Assembly (NCBI RefSeq): GCF_002288925.2
Contig: NW_022098000.1
Span: 5,432,487-5,496,486, forward strand
Length of the DNA: 64,000 nucleotides
Source of the DNA: Delphinapterus leucas
Taxonomy: Eukaryota > Chordata > Mammalia > Artiodactyla > Monodontidae
Reading direction: 5' to 3'
In this document: in pieces, positions 44,228-56,349 of the stretch
Numbering within the stretch: position 1 is the first letter of the stretch
Layout of the letters: each line of letters starts with the position of its first letter
The notes under the pieces: model-generated
What the model was told of the DNA's origin: nothing
The model's database searches: none
Seen by the model: the letters and a program-made list of their open reading frames with translations, nothing else
Made by a program: the position numbers and the translations under genes

Positions 44228-46233
44228 TGAGGCAACCTTCAAGATGGTGGAGGAGTAAGCTGTGGAGATCTCCACAAATACAACAAAACTACATCTACAT
44301 GTGGAACAACTCCTACAGAACACCTACTGAACGCTGGCAGAAGACCTCAGACTTCCCAAAAGGCAAGAAAATCCCCACGAGCCTGGGTAGGGCAAAAGAA
44401 AAAAGAAATAACAGAGACAGAAGAATAGGGACGGGACCTGCACCACTGGGAGGCAGCTGTGAAGGAGGAAAGGTTTCCACACACTAGGAAGACCCTTCGC
44501 GGGCGGAGACTGCGGGTGGTGGAGGGGGGGAGCTTTGTAGCCGCGGAGGAGAGCGCGGCAATAGGGGTGCGGGGGGAAAAGCGGAGAGATTCCCGCACAG
44601 AGGATCAGTGCCGACCGGCACTCACCAGCCCGAGAGGCTTGTCTTCTCACACGCTGGGGTGGGCGGGGGCTGGGAGCTGAGGCTCGGGCTTCAGAGGTCA
44701 GATCGCAGGGAGAGGATTGGGGTTGGCTGCGTGAACACAGCCTGAAGAGGGCTAGTGCGCCACAGCTAGATGGGAGGGTGTCCGGGAAAAAGCCTGGACC
44801 TGCCGGAGAGGGAAGAGACCATCGTTATGGAGTGCGCAAAGAGAGGAAATTCCTGCTCTGTGTATCCACAGATGGCAGAGCGCTGCCTAAAGTGAGCTCC
44901 AGAGATGGGTGCAAGCCGTGGCTATCATCTCAGATCCCAGAGGCAGGCATGGACTGCTACCACTGCCACGGCTGCCACCAAGGATCCTGTGTGCAAGCGC
45001 AGGTCACTACCCACACCTTCCTGGGAGCCTGTGCAGCCCGCCACTGCCAGGGTCCTGTTATCCAGGGACAACTTCCCCAGGAGAACACACGGCGCGCCTC
45101 AGGCTGTTGCAACTTCACGCCAGCCTCTGCCGCTGCAGACACTCCCGGCATCCCAATTATGACTACTGTACCTCCCCCTCTCCCCAGCCTGAGTGAGCAA
45201 GAGGGCCCTAATCAGCCACTGCTTTAACCCCCTCCTGTCCGGGCAGGGAACAGATGCCTGAGAGCAGCCTACACGCAAAGGCAGGGCCAAAATCAAAGCT
45301 GAACCCCAGGAGTTGTGCGAACAAAGAAGAGAAAGGGAAATCTCTCCTAGCAGCCTCAGAAGCAGTGGATTAAATCCCTGCAACCAGCGCAGTAAACCCT
45401 GCATCTGTGGAATACCTGAATAGACAACGAGTATTCCCACAATTGAGGTGGTGGACTTTGGGGGCAGCTGTGGACTTGGGGTTTGCTTTCTGTGTCTGAT
45501 TTGTTTTTGGTTTTATGTTTATCTTATTTTAGTTTTAGTGTTTGTTTTCATTTGTGGGTTTGTTTATTGGTTTTGTTGCTCCCCTCCTTTTTTTTTTTTT
45601 TCTCTTTTTGTGAGTGTGTGTGGGTATGTTTATTTTTGTGTAATTTTGTCTGTTTAGTTTTGCTTTTACCATTTCTCTTGGGGCTCTGTCTGTTCGTTGT
45701 TTGTTTGTTTTCTTCCTTTTCTTCTGTGCCATGTGGCTGGCAGAGCCTTGGTGCTCCAGCAGGGTATCGGGCCTGAGCCTCCGAGGTGGGAGAGCCAAGT
45801 CCAGGACTTTGGACCACCAGAGACCTCCCGGCCCCATGTAATATTAGTCAGCAAGAGCTGTCCCAGAGATCTCCATCTCAACACTAATACGCATACACAG
45901 CTCCACCCAACGGCCAGGAGGCTCCAGTGCTGGATGCCCCATGTCAAACAACCAGCAAGACAGGAACACAACCCCACCCATTAGCAGACAGGCTGCCTAA
46001 ACTCATACTAAGTTCACAGACACGCCAAAACACACCACTGGACGTGGCCCTGCCCACCAGAGGGAGAAGATCCAGCCCCACCGACCAGAACACAGGCACC
46101 AGTGCTACCCACCAGGAAGCCGACACAAGCCACTGAACCAACCTCACTCACTGGGGGCAGACACCACAAGTAAGAGGAACTATGAACCTGCAGCCTGCAA
46201 AAAGGAGACCCCATACACAGTAAGTTAAACAAA
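44228..46233 (+). promoter_or_regulatory. L1 5'UTR with internal promoter
   Basis: Begins with the YY1-like 'caagatggtgg' known to position L1 transcription starts. A CpG-rich section follows (44,490-45,120; for example 'ccttcgcgggcggagactgc', 'acacggcgcgcctcag'). Then comes a T/G-rich stretch with a poly-T at 45,588-45,602 before ORF1. Both orientations are open in places, which generates spurious frames. Confidence 0.85.
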
Positions 46234-47090
46234 ATGGGAAGACAGAGAACTATGCACCAGATGAAGGAGCAAGGTAAAAACCCACTAGACCAAACAAATG
46301 AAGAGGAAATAGGCAGTCTACCTGAAAAAGAATTCAAAGTAATGATAGTAAGGATGATCCAAAATCTCGGAAATAGAATGGAGAAAATACAAGAAATGTT
46401 TAATGAAGACCTAGGTGAATTAAAGAGCAAACAAACAATAATGAACAACACAATAAATGAAATTAAAAATACTCAAGATGGAAGCAATAGCAGAATAAGT
46501 GAGGCAGAAGAATGGTTAAGTGACCTGGAACATAGAATAGTGGAAATAACTGCTGCAGAGCAGGAAAAAGAAAAAAGAATGAAAAGAATTGAGGACAGTC
46601 TCGAAGACCTCTGGGACATTAAATGCACCAACATTCGAATTATAGGTGGCCTAGAAGCAGCAGAGTAAAAGAAAGGGTCTGAGAAAATATTTGAAGAGAT
46701 TATGAAAAAGGAAATAGTCACCCAAGTCCAGGAAGCACAGAGAGTCCCATACAGGATAAATCCAAGGAGAAACATGCTAAGACACATATTAATCAAACTA
46801 TTAAAAATTAAATACAAAGAAAAATGTTAAAAGCAGCAAGGGAAAACAACAAATAACATACAAGAGAATCACCATAAGGTTAACAGCTGATCTTTCAGCA
46901 GAAACTCTACAAGCCAAAAGGCAGTGGCAGGACATATTTAAAGTGATGAAAGGGAAAAACCTACAACCAAGATTACTCTACCCAGCAAGGATCTCATTCA
47001 GATTCAATGGAGAAATTAAAATCTTTACAGACAAGCAAAATTAAGAGAATTCAGCACCACCAAACCAGCTTTACAACAAATGCTAAAGGA
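46234..47090 (+). pseudogene. L1 ORF1 (RNA-binding protein) relic
   Basis: ORF1p of L1 is a trimeric RNA chaperone that packages L1 RNA. A true ATG (46,234) opens 144 codons, beginning MGRQRTMHQMKEQGKNPLDQ, with a coiled-coil-like acidic/basic middle (for example NRMEKIQEMFNEDLGELKSK). A TAA at 46,666 ends it early, just after GGLEAAE. The RNA-recognition and C-terminal parts continue in frame-shifted pieces ('EIMKKEIVTQVQEAQRVPYR', then 'KLLKIKYKEK') to about 47,090. The usual length is about 340 residues, so fewer than half are readable without a break. Confidence 0.92.
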
Positions 47091-47158
47091 ATTTCTCTAG
47101 GCAGGAAACACAAGAGAAGGAAAAGACCTACAAAAACAAACGCAAAACAATTAAGAAA

Positions 47159-50100
47159 ATGGTAATGCGAACATATGTATCGATAATTACCTTAAATGTA
47201 AATGGATTAAATGTTCCAACCAAAAGACACAGACTGGCTGAATGGATACAAAACCAAGATCCATATATATGCTGTCTACAAGAGACCCACTTCAGACCTA
47301 GGGACACATACAGACTGAAAATGAGGGAATGGAAAAAGATATTCCATGCAAATGGAAATCAAAAGAAAGCTGGAGTAGAAATACTCATATCAGACAAAAT
47401 AGACTTTAAAATAAAGTCTGACTATTACAAGAGACAAAGAAGGACACTACATAATGATCAAGGGATCAATCCAAGAAGAAGATATAACAATTGTAAATAT
47501 TTATGCACCCCCAACATAGGAGCACCTCAATACATAAGGAAAATGCTAACAGCCATAAAAGGGGAAATCGACAGTAACACAATAATAGTAGGGAACTTTA
47601 ACATCCCACTTACACCAATGGACAGATCAGCCAAAATGAAAATAAACAAGCTTTAAATGACACATTAGACCAGATGGAATTAATTGATATTTATAGGACG
47701 TTCCATCCAAAAAAATAACAGAATACAATTTCTTCTCAAGTGCACATGGAACATTCTCCAGGATAGATCATATCTTGGGTCACACATCAAGTCTTGGTAA
47801 ATTTAAGAAAATTGAGATCATATCAAGTATCTTTTCTGACCACAACACTATGAGACTAGGTATCAATTAACAGGGAAAAAAACTGTAAAAAATACAAACA
47901 CATGGAGGCTAAACAGTACACTACTTAATAACCAAGAGATCACTGAAGAAATCAAAGAGGAAATCAAAGAATACCTAGAAAAAAATGACAATGCAAACAT
48001 GATGACCTAAAACTTATGGGATGCAGCAAAAGCAGTTATAAGAGGGAAGTTTAAACCAATGCAATCCTACCTCAAGAAACAAGAAAAATCGCAAATAAGC
48101 AAGTTAACATTACACCTAAAGCAATTAGAGAAAGAAGAACAAAAAAATCCTAAAGTTGGGACATCCCTGGTGGCACAGTGGTTTAGAATCTACCTGCCAA
48201 TGCAGGGGACACGGGTTCAAGCCCTGGTCAGGAAGATCCCACATGCCGTGGAGCAACTAAGCCCGTGCACCACAACTACTGAAGGCCGCATGCCTAGAGC
48301 CCATGCAACGCAACAAGAGAAGCCAACGCAATGAGAAGCCCACGCACCACAATGAAGAGTAGCCCCCATTTGCCGCAACTAGAAAAAGCCTGCATGCAGC
48401 AACGAAGACCCAACATGGCCAAAAATAAATAAATAAATAATTTATATTTTTAAAAAAAGTTAACAGAAGGAAAGAAATCAGAAAGATTGGTCAGAATTAA
48501 ATCAAAAAGAAATGAAGGAAACAAGAGCAAAGATCAATAAAGCTAAAAGCTGGTTCTTTGAGAAGATAAACAAAATGGATAAACCACTAGCCAGACTCAT
48601 CAGGAAAAAAAAGAAGACTCAAATCAAGAGAATTATAAATGAAAAAGGAGAAGTAACAACTGACACTGCAGAAATACAAAGGATCATGAGAGATTACTAC
48701 AAGTAACTATATGCCAATAAAGTGGACAACCTGGAAGAAATGGACAAATTCTTAGAAAAGTACAACATTCCAAGACTGAGCCAGGAAAAAGTAGAAAATA
48801 TGAACCGACCAATCACAAGCACTGAAATTGAAACTGTGATTAAAAATCTTCCATCAAACTAAAGTCCAGGACCAGATGGCTTCAGAGGTGAATTCTATCA
48901 AACATTTAGAGAAGAGCTAATACCCATCCTTCTCAAACTCTTCCAAAAACTTGCAGAGGAAGGAACACTCCCAAACTAACTATATGAGACCACCATCACC
49001 CTGATACCAAAACCAGAAAAAGATACTACAAAAAAAGAAAATTACAGACTGATATCACTGATGAATATAGATGCAAAAATCCTCAACAAAATACTAGCAA
49101 ACAGAATCCAACAACACATTAAAAGGATCGTACACCATGATCAAGTGGGGTTTATCCCAGGAAGGCAAGGATTCTTCAGTATACACAAAACAATCAATGT
49201 AATACACCATATTAACAAATTGCAGGACATAAACCATATGATCATCTCAATAGATGCAGAAAAAGCTTTTGACAAAATTCAACACCAATTTATGATAAAA
49301 ACTCTCCAGAAAGAGGGCATAGAGGGAATCTACCTCAACATAATAAAGGCCATATATGACAAAACCACAGTCAACATCATTCTCAATGGTGAAAAGCTGA
49401 AATCATTTCCTCTAAGATCAGGAACAACATAAGGGTGCCCACTCTCACCACTATTATTCAACATAGTTTTGTAAGTTTTAGCCACAGCAATCAGAGAAGA
49501 AAAAGAAATAAAAGGAATACAAATCAGAAAAGAAGTAAAACTGTCACTGTTTGCAGATGACATGATTCTATACATAGAGAATCCTAAAGATGCTACCAGA
49601 AAACTACTAGAGCTAATCAATGAATTTGGTAAAGTAGCAGGATACAAAATTAATGCACAGAAATCTCTTGCATTCCTATACACTAACAATGAAAAATCAG
49701 AAAGAGAAATTAAGGAAACAATCCCATTTACCATCTCAACAAAAAGAATAAAATACCTAGGAATAAGCCTACCTAAGGATGCAAAAGACCTGTACTCAGA
49801 ATACTATAAAACTCTGATGAAAGAAATCAAACATGACACAAACAGATGGAGAGATATACCATGTTCTTGGATGGGAAGAATCAATATTGTGAAAATGACC
49901 ATACAACCCAAAGCGATCTACAGATTCAGTGCAATCCCTATGAAATTACCAATGGCATTTTTCACAGAATTAGAACAAAAGATTTTACAATTTTTAAGGA
50001 AACACAAAAGACCCTGAATACTCAAAGCAATCTTGAGAAAGTAAAATGGAGCTGGAGGAATCAGAATCCCCAACTTCAAACTATACTAGAAAGCCACAGT

Positions 50101-51270
50101 AACCAAGAGAGTAAGGTACTGACTCAAAAACAGAAATATAGATCAATGGAACAGGATAGGAAGCCCAGAGATAAACCCATGCACATATGGTCACTATCTT
50201 TGACAAAGGAGGCAAGAATAAACAATGGAGAAAAGACAGTCTCTTCAATCAGTGGTGCTGGGAAAACTAGACAGCTACATGTAAAAGAATGAAATTAGAA
50301 CACTTCCTAATACCATACACAAAAATAAACTCCAAATGGATTAAAGACCTAAATGTAAGGCCAGACACTATAAAACTCTTAGAGGAAAACATAGGCAGAA
50401 CACTCTATGACATAAATCGCAGCAAGATCCTTTTGGACCCATCTCCTAGAGTAAGGGAAATAAAAACAAAAATAAACAAATGGGACCTAATGAAACTTCA
50501 AAGCTTTTGCACAGCAAAGGAAACCATAAACAAGACCAAAAGACAACCCTCAGAATGGGAGGAAATATTTGCAAATGAAACAACTGACAAAAGATTAATC
50601 TCCAAAATATACAAGCAGCTCATGCAGCTCAATATCAAAAAACCAAACAACCCGATCCAAAAATGGGCAGAAGACCTAAATAGACATTTCTCCAAAGAAG
50701 ACATACAGATGGCCAACAAATGCATGAAAGAATGCTCAACATCACTAATCATTAGAGAAATGTAAATCAAAACCACAATGAGATATCACCTCACACCAGT
50801 CAGAATGGCCATCATCAAAAAATGTAAAAACAATAAATGCTGGAGAGGGTGGAGAAAGGGAACTCTCTTGCACTGTTGTTGGGAATGTAAATTGATACAG
50901 CCACTATGGAGAACAGTATGGTGGTTCCTTAAAAAACTAAAAATAGAACTACCATACGACCCAGCAATCCCACTATTGGGCATATACCCTGAGAAAACCA
51001 TAATTCAAAAAGAGTCATGTACCACAATGTTCATTGCAGCACTATTTACAATAGCCAGGACATGGAGGTAACCTAAATGTCCAACGACAGATGAATGAAT
51101 AAAGAAGACATAGGTCATATATACAATGGAATATTACTCAGCCATAGAATGAAATGAAACTGAGTTATTTATAGTGAGGTGGATGGACCTAGAGTCTATC
51201 ATACAGAGTGAAGTAAGTCAGAAAGAGAAAAACAAATACCATATGGTAACACATATGTATGGAATCTAAA
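47159..51270 (+). pseudogene. L1 ORF2 (endonuclease / reverse transcriptase) relic
   Basis: ORF2p nicks target DNA and reverse transcribes L1 and SINE RNA. An ATG at 47,159 opens the AP-type endonuclease domain: SIITLNVNGLN with the conserved Asn, then CCLQETHF with the catalytic Glu. A frameshift near 47,470 breaks it and later pieces resume. Reverse transcriptase blocks run from about 49,060: [37 protein letters not shown] follows, with the catalytic FADD at 49,550-49,561, and GYKINAQKS later. The Cys-containing C-terminus ([13 protein letters not shown]) is near 50,880. At least six stops or frameshifts and one SINE (48,158-48,461) interrupt it. It cannot encode an active enzyme. Confidence 0.95.
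48158..48461 (+). mobile_element. CHR-type SINE (330-bp subtype) inside L1 ORF2
   Basis: 'gggacatccctggtggcaca', 'ggttcaagccctggtcagga', 'gaagacccaacatggcc', AAATAAATAAAT tail. Interrupts the ORF2 frame between 'cctaaagtt' and 'aaagttaacagaagg', a short TSD. Lacks the 'gagcctgtgctctagagcc' repeat seen in other long copies. Confidence 0.95.
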
Positions 51271-51327
51271 AAAAAAAATGGTTCTGATGAACCTAGTGGC
51301 AGGACAGGAATAAAGATGCAGATGTAG

Positions 51328-51692
51328 GGGGCTTCCCTGGTGGTGCAGTGGTTAAGTATCCGCCTGCCAATGCAGGGGACATGGGCTCGAGCCCTGGTCT
51401 GGGAAGATCCCAGGTGCTGCAGAGCAACTAATCCCGTGCACCACAACTACTGAGCCTGCACTCTACAGCCCACGAGCCACAACTACTGAAGCCTACAAGC
51501 CTAGAGCCCGTGCTCCACAACAAGACAAGCCACCGCAATGAGAAGCCCACGCACCGCAACGTAGAGTAGCCCCCACTCGCCACAACTAGAGAATGCCTGC
51601 ACACAGCAAAAAAGACCAAACGCACCCAAAAATAAAAATAAATTAATTTAAAAAAAAACCTAAAGAGAAATATTAAAAAAAAAAAAAAAGGC
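51328..51692 (+). mobile_element. CHR-type SINE (330-bp subtype) inside L1 3'UTR
   Basis: Complete long subtype with TSD gcagatgtag at 51,318-51,327 and 51,693-51,702 and an unusually long A-rich tail (51,620-51,690). Confidence 0.97.
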
Positions 51693-52047
51693 GCAGATGT
51701 AGAGAATGGACTTGAGGACACAGCAGGGGTGGGAAGCGTAAGCTGGGACGAAGTGAGAGAGTGGCACAGACATATATACACCACCAAATGTAAAATAGAT
51801 AGCTAGTGGGAAGCAGCTGCATAGAGCAGGGAGATCAGCTCGGTGCTTTGTGACCACCTAGTGGGGTGGGATAGGGAGGGTGGGAGGGAGGCTCAATAGG
51901 GAGGGGATATGGGGATATATGTATACATATAGCTGATTCACTTTGTTATACAGCAGAAACTAACACAATTATTGTAAAGCAATTATACTCCAATAAAGAT
52001 GTAAAGAAAAATTATAAAAATAAAAATGAAATGAAATCTCAAAGAAA

Positions 52048-52532
52048 AAAAGATACATGCATCCCAGTGTTCATAGCAGCACGGTTTACAATAGCCAAGA
52101 CATGGAAGCAACCTAAGTGTCCATCAACAGATGAATGGATAAAGAAGATGTGGTACATATATACAATGGAATACTACTCAGCCACAGAAAAGAATGAAAT
52201 TTTGTCATTTGCAGCAACATGGATGGACCTAGAGATGATCATACTAAGTGAAGTGAGCCAGGCAGAGAAAGACAAATATAATACGGTATCACTTAAATAC
52301 GGAATCTAAAATATTATACAAGTTGAACTTATTTATAAAAACACTCACAGACATAGAAAACAAACATGGTTACCAAAGGGGAAAGGAGGTGGGAGGGATA
52401 AATTAGGAGTTTGGGATTAGCAGATATACACTGTTATAAATAAAATAGATAAACAACAAGGACCTACTGTATAGCACAGGGAACTATATTCAATATCTTG
52501 TAATAACCTATAATGCAAAAGAAAAAAAAGAG
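52048..52532 (+). mobile_element. Right part of the older, split L1
   Basis: Starts with the right TSD copy and continues the sentence begun at 44,227: 'gcatcccagtgttcatagca', 'gtgtccatcaacagatgaat', 'atggatggacctagagatga', 'aacaacaaggacctactgta', ending in an A-rich tail at about 52,530. Confidence 0.95.
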
Positions 52533-53465
52533 GAAGCGCACCCCACAAAATCCATATCAACACGTCACCCTCATTTCTCCATCCTCAAGGAGATAATCAC
52601 CTCTGCTGCCTCCAATGACTGGCTGGCCAACACATATCTGACATTTTCTGATAAAATAAATGCTTGTGGATGAATTGCTGTGGCTTTAACAAGAGTTTGC
52701 TTCCTAAAAACTGTTAACTCTTTCCCTGTTCCACCTTTCAGGTTTACAGGGTAGAGGTAAAACCACCCAATGGCAGTCACATTTTATTGTGATCAGTATA
52801 ATACTGACCCTATTCCAAGAAGATGCAATTCTGATTTCAAAAGATATTGCAGTTCAAACAATTAGATCTCGTGGGGCTCTCAGGATAATAAATGAAAGCC
52901 TATGCAGGAGAAATTTATTCTGAGATAAAATCCCCCCCAAAAGATCTCTTTATCTTAAGATTAGTAAAATGTAAAACAACCACTGTTTCCAATGAAGATT
53001 TCACCTAAAATAAGCAAATGAGAATTATGTGTCACTTATGTGGTATGTTAAGACTACAAACAACATTATAAAATTTTTAAAAACAATGAATCACAAAGTA
53101 ATGTCCTTCACATGAGCTGGACAGTGTCTGGGGAACACAGGGATAGTCTGTGAATCCCTCACCATCAGCACCACCAGCATCTGAGTGGAGGGAGTCCCTC
53201 TGACAGTGCCTGGTCCAGAGGTGGTGAGACACCAGACAGGTGAGCCACTGGCCTTGGGAAGCCTGATGGTCCAGGCCAAGCCCTGGGTTCGGCATTCTGA
53301 CTTGGGCAGGACAGGTGGTGTCCTCTCCTGGGGAGGCCAAGTACATCCCTTCAGAGAACTCATTCTCCCTGGGATATACCTGGCCTTTCAGGGAAATCTA
53401 GGAATCTCTGAAACTCAACCTAGACAGAGCCTGTACCCAAACCCAAATACAAACTACTATCTTTC
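52533..53465. other. Non-coding sequence, nothing recognised
   Basis: No repeat assigned. Open frames in 53,080-53,460 lack splice support. Confidence 0.5.
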
Positions 53466-53510
53466 TACACACACGCACGCGCACGCACACACACACACAC
53501 ACACACACAC
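53466..53510. repeat. (CA)n microsatellite
   Basis: Begins with CG/CA alternation ('acgcacgcgcacgcac', Z-DNA prone) and continues as pure CA. Confidence 0.96.
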
Positions 53511-53559
53511 GTTCATTGTGGAAATGTCAGAAGACAAATATGACCCAGGTATCAGTTGG

Positions 53560-53900
53560 GGTCCCCCACTTGAGAGGACATGGGGAAATTGTCCAGAACC
53601 TCCAATTCCAGAGCCTGTGGAAGTCCTGATTCCAGTGCTAGTTATTTCTGTCTGCTTCCCCTGCCCCATCCCTCCTTGCCTGCTCTGTGTCCCAGGGGGC
53701 TGAACTTTGCAGGTGGCACCTGCACGGTCCCTGGCCTCCTGGCTTCTCGGTAGGGTTTGGCCAATTGAAACACATACAGAAAATCAGTGAGTGGAAAGAG
53801 CAAAAGGAAGAGACACGGATTCCCTCTGCTTCTGTCCTCTGTTGCCTACATTCTGTAGTCTTAGCTCCAGGTGAACAGTCTGTCTTCCAAGGTTCCAAGC
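53560..53900. repeat. Possible ancient interspersed repeat
   Basis: 'gggctgaactttgcaggtgg', 'ctcctggcttctcggtaggg' and 'tttggccaattgaaacacat' resemble a mammal-wide repeat whose name I do not recall. Confidence 0.4.
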
Positions 53901-53949
53901 TCTCTGTGGACTTGGATAATGCAGTTCCCTCCCTCTGCCCCCTAAGGAC

Positions 53950-54660
53950 TGCACGTGTACCAAACCAAACTTGGGTCTGCTCACCCGACGTGCAACAAAG
54001 CCCAATCTACAGACACTGGGTTATGGTGAAGGAAAGTACAGAGTTTAATGCAAGGTGCCAAGCAAGGAGAAAGGCAGCTAGCTGGTGCTCAAAAGAGCCA
54101 AATTCCCCAATGGTTTTCAGGGAAAGGTTTTTAAAGACAGCGTGAGGGAGAGGGTCGTGGGGTGTGTGATCAGCTCTTGCAGAATTCTCTGATTGGTTGA
54201 TGGTGAGGTAACAGGTTCTGTTTTGGGAATCTCAGTCATCAACCTACTGGTTCTAACTGGTCTGGGGTCTACATGCTGGTGGCCAGCAGTCAACTTCCTC
54301 CACCTGGTGGGGGTTTTAATATCTGCAAAACAAGTTAAATATATGACTCAGGATATCATTTGTAACCTGAGGGGGAACTAAAGGCCCTTGACTTTGTTTT
54401 ATGGCTAAACTATTATTATGTTGTCTTGCTTGACTCTTTTCCTTTGTTTCTGCATTTTCTCATGTCTCTGATTAAATTTGCTCTTTGGAACTTAGGGAAG
54501 GCCTAGGTGGCTAAAGGTTTTTTACAAACAAGGGGTGGGGATGTGGAGGTCTGTCCAGGGAAGGCCCCACAGGGTCCTGCTCAGTTTCAGGAGTGTGAAG
54601 GCTCCTTTGGGTTGCTAGTCCTGTGTGTCACCTGTGCTTGCTGGTTCCTCTAACACTGTG
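53950..54660 (-). mobile_element. ERV LTR (antisense), family unassigned
   Basis: On the minus strand a U3-like part runs through 'aagaggagaa..' to a CCAAT-type 'accaatcagagaattctgca'. A poly(A)-signal-like 'attaaactctgtactttcct' and a U5 ending 'aagtttggtttggtaca' follow. Ends are uncertain (start about 54,655 or 54,733; end about 53,956) and no TSD is clear. No retroviral genes adjoin it. Confidence 0.62.
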
Positions 54661-54991
54661 CCCCTCTTTTTTTCATTAAACCCTTCTCAGTTAAACCCCC
54701 TGAAGGTGTGGTCTTTCCCTCTAGGTGTACTGACATATGTACACTCCTTCCCAGTGATTCCTTTGGACTCCAGAAGGTCTTATGGTCACATGTGCACTGC
54801 TGTCCAGGCAACCCTGCTTCTTCACTTTATGGATCTAAACAAGAAGCAACTATTTTAATGGTTCCTTAACACAGTAAGATTTTTAAAGTCAGTCATTCAT
54901 GAGTATGGGGGGAAAGTTGGGGGTAACAGAAATGATCATAACTCACACCATGCAGTCAACAACTTAAAAATCCATGTTAGACACATGTGGC
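54661..54991. other. Non-coding sequence, nothing recognised
   Basis: May include the outer end of the LTR. Otherwise unassigned. Confidence 0.45.
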
Positions 54992-55330
54992 CAATTGTTT
55001 CAGACCATAGCCTCTGGAGTCAACTCTAGGAACCAAACCCTGGCTCTACCACCTCCTAGCTGCTGTGTGATCTTGGATAAGTTACCTAATTTCTCTGGGC
55101 TCCAATTTCTTTCTTTCCTCCCTTTCTCTTTCCTTCCTTCCTTCCTTCCTCTCTCCCTTTCTCCCTGCACTCTCTCTTGTAAATTGGGGTGGCCATAGCC
55201 CCTACCTCCTAGGGTTGTTGTGAGGATGGAACAAGTTAGTATCTGTAAAGTTCTTAGACACCTGGCTACGATAAGGATCCTGTGTGGGAATTAGCTATCA
55301 TCTATTATATATTATTATTATTACTGGACA
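54992..55330 (+). repeat. MIR interrupted by a pyrimidine tract
   Basis: 'atagcctctggagtcaactc', 'ctaccacctcctagctgctg', 'tgtgatcttggataagttac', then CTTT/CTTC-rich 55,108-55,167, then 'aaattggggtggccatagcc', 'ctcctagggttgttgtgagg' and 'aaagttcttagacacctgg'. The MIR 'tcctcatctg' segment has been replaced or expanded by the CTTT tract. Confidence 0.88.
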
Positions 55331-56341
55331 TTCTCCAAAATCCTTCTCAGCTGGGTTTCTTGGCCTCTCTCAGCCCCTTTGGCAACTTGGCACCCTCTTT
55401 TTGTCCAGCTTCCCCATTCCTTTCTCCTTCCTCTCCCTTGCTTTCTCCGGGACTGCCCCTAGGGTGCTGGGTGGGAGAGGACAAATATTTTTTGCCCCCT
55501 TGTCTGTACAAACCATTTGAGTTACTCAAAATTAACATGTCAGCCCCATACCGGCTGTCCAACCTTATGCATTTCATGAAGGAAATACGGTGCTGGGCAG
55601 TGGAGGTGACCCGCCTGCCAAGCCTCTGGAACTGGGGCCCAGCCCCAGGGCTCCCAGAAAACTCCACAGGCACAAAGTCGCCGAGATCCTCAGGACATCT
55701 GGTCAACCTCACATGTGGGAAGTGGGGGTGGAGGATCAGAGGGTGCCGCAAAAGGAAGAAAGAGGGACCAGGGCCCTCAGGGAACCTGGGACTCTATACA
55801 AACCCTGGTCTGGGCTCAGGGTCCTCCACCTGGAATGTTCTGCTGACCCCATCTGTCCCAGGCACTAAAGGACAATGGACGATTTTGAGGACCCTATGAG
55901 GGGCTGGACTGGTCTTCTCCTCACCTACTTCCTTCTGCATTTCTCCTTCATATAAAGCAGAGTAAAGAAAGTTCCACATTCTCCCTCCCAGGCTTCCATG
56001 GCCCCACCAATCAAGGTCCTCTATAGACACAGAGGCCTTCCTTTGGCAGGACCTACCCTCCTTATAAGGCGCTTACAGTGATAGACTTCTGATAATGACA
56101 AAGGAGGAAAAATAAGAAGATAAATATTACCCTTAGCTCTACTACCAGGAGATATTGCCTGGCCACAATTAGGCATGTGGAAAAGTATGGCAGCTCTAAA
56201 CAAAGAGGTGGATCTAAATGTGTGGATACAGAAACAAGTTTGTAGTACACAATACAGGATGCCCCATTAGATTTGAATGTCATATAAACAATGAATCTTT
56301 TTTAGCATAAGTATATCTCATGCAATATTTGAGACATATTT
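55331..56341. other. Non-coding sequence with a long chance ORF
   Basis: A 205-codon plus-strand frame (55,282-55,899) starts inside the MIR and runs through C/G-rich sequence. No domain, no signal of selection visible, no splice support. 'ccacctggaatgttctgctg' near 55,828 is L2-like. Confidence 0.5.
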
Positions 56342-56349
56342 ACACTAAA

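Larger units (their letters stand above)
44228..52047 (+). mobile_element. Near-full-length L1 retrotransposon
   Basis: About 7.8 kb including two SINE insertions (about 7.1 kb of L1). Order: YY1-type start 'caagatggtggagga' (44,242), a 2-kb GC-rich 5'UTR, ORF1 relic, short spacer, ORF2 relic, 3'UTR ending 'ccaataaagatgtaaagaaa' and an A-rich tail. Flanked by a 12-bp TSD, aaaagatac(g/a)tg, at 44,216-44,227 and 52,048-52,059. Stops and frameshifts in both ORFs show it is no longer active. Confidence 0.97.

Noticed and set aside
44778..45440. Cys/His/Pro-rich frames up to 149 codons on both strands
   Set aside because: They fall inside the L1 5'UTR, which is GC-rich and non-coding.
53185..54145. 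Two long plus-strand frames (172 and 152 codons)
   Set aside because: One runs through the CA microsatellite (Thr-His repeats), the other through an old repeat and an LTR. No splice or conservation evidence.
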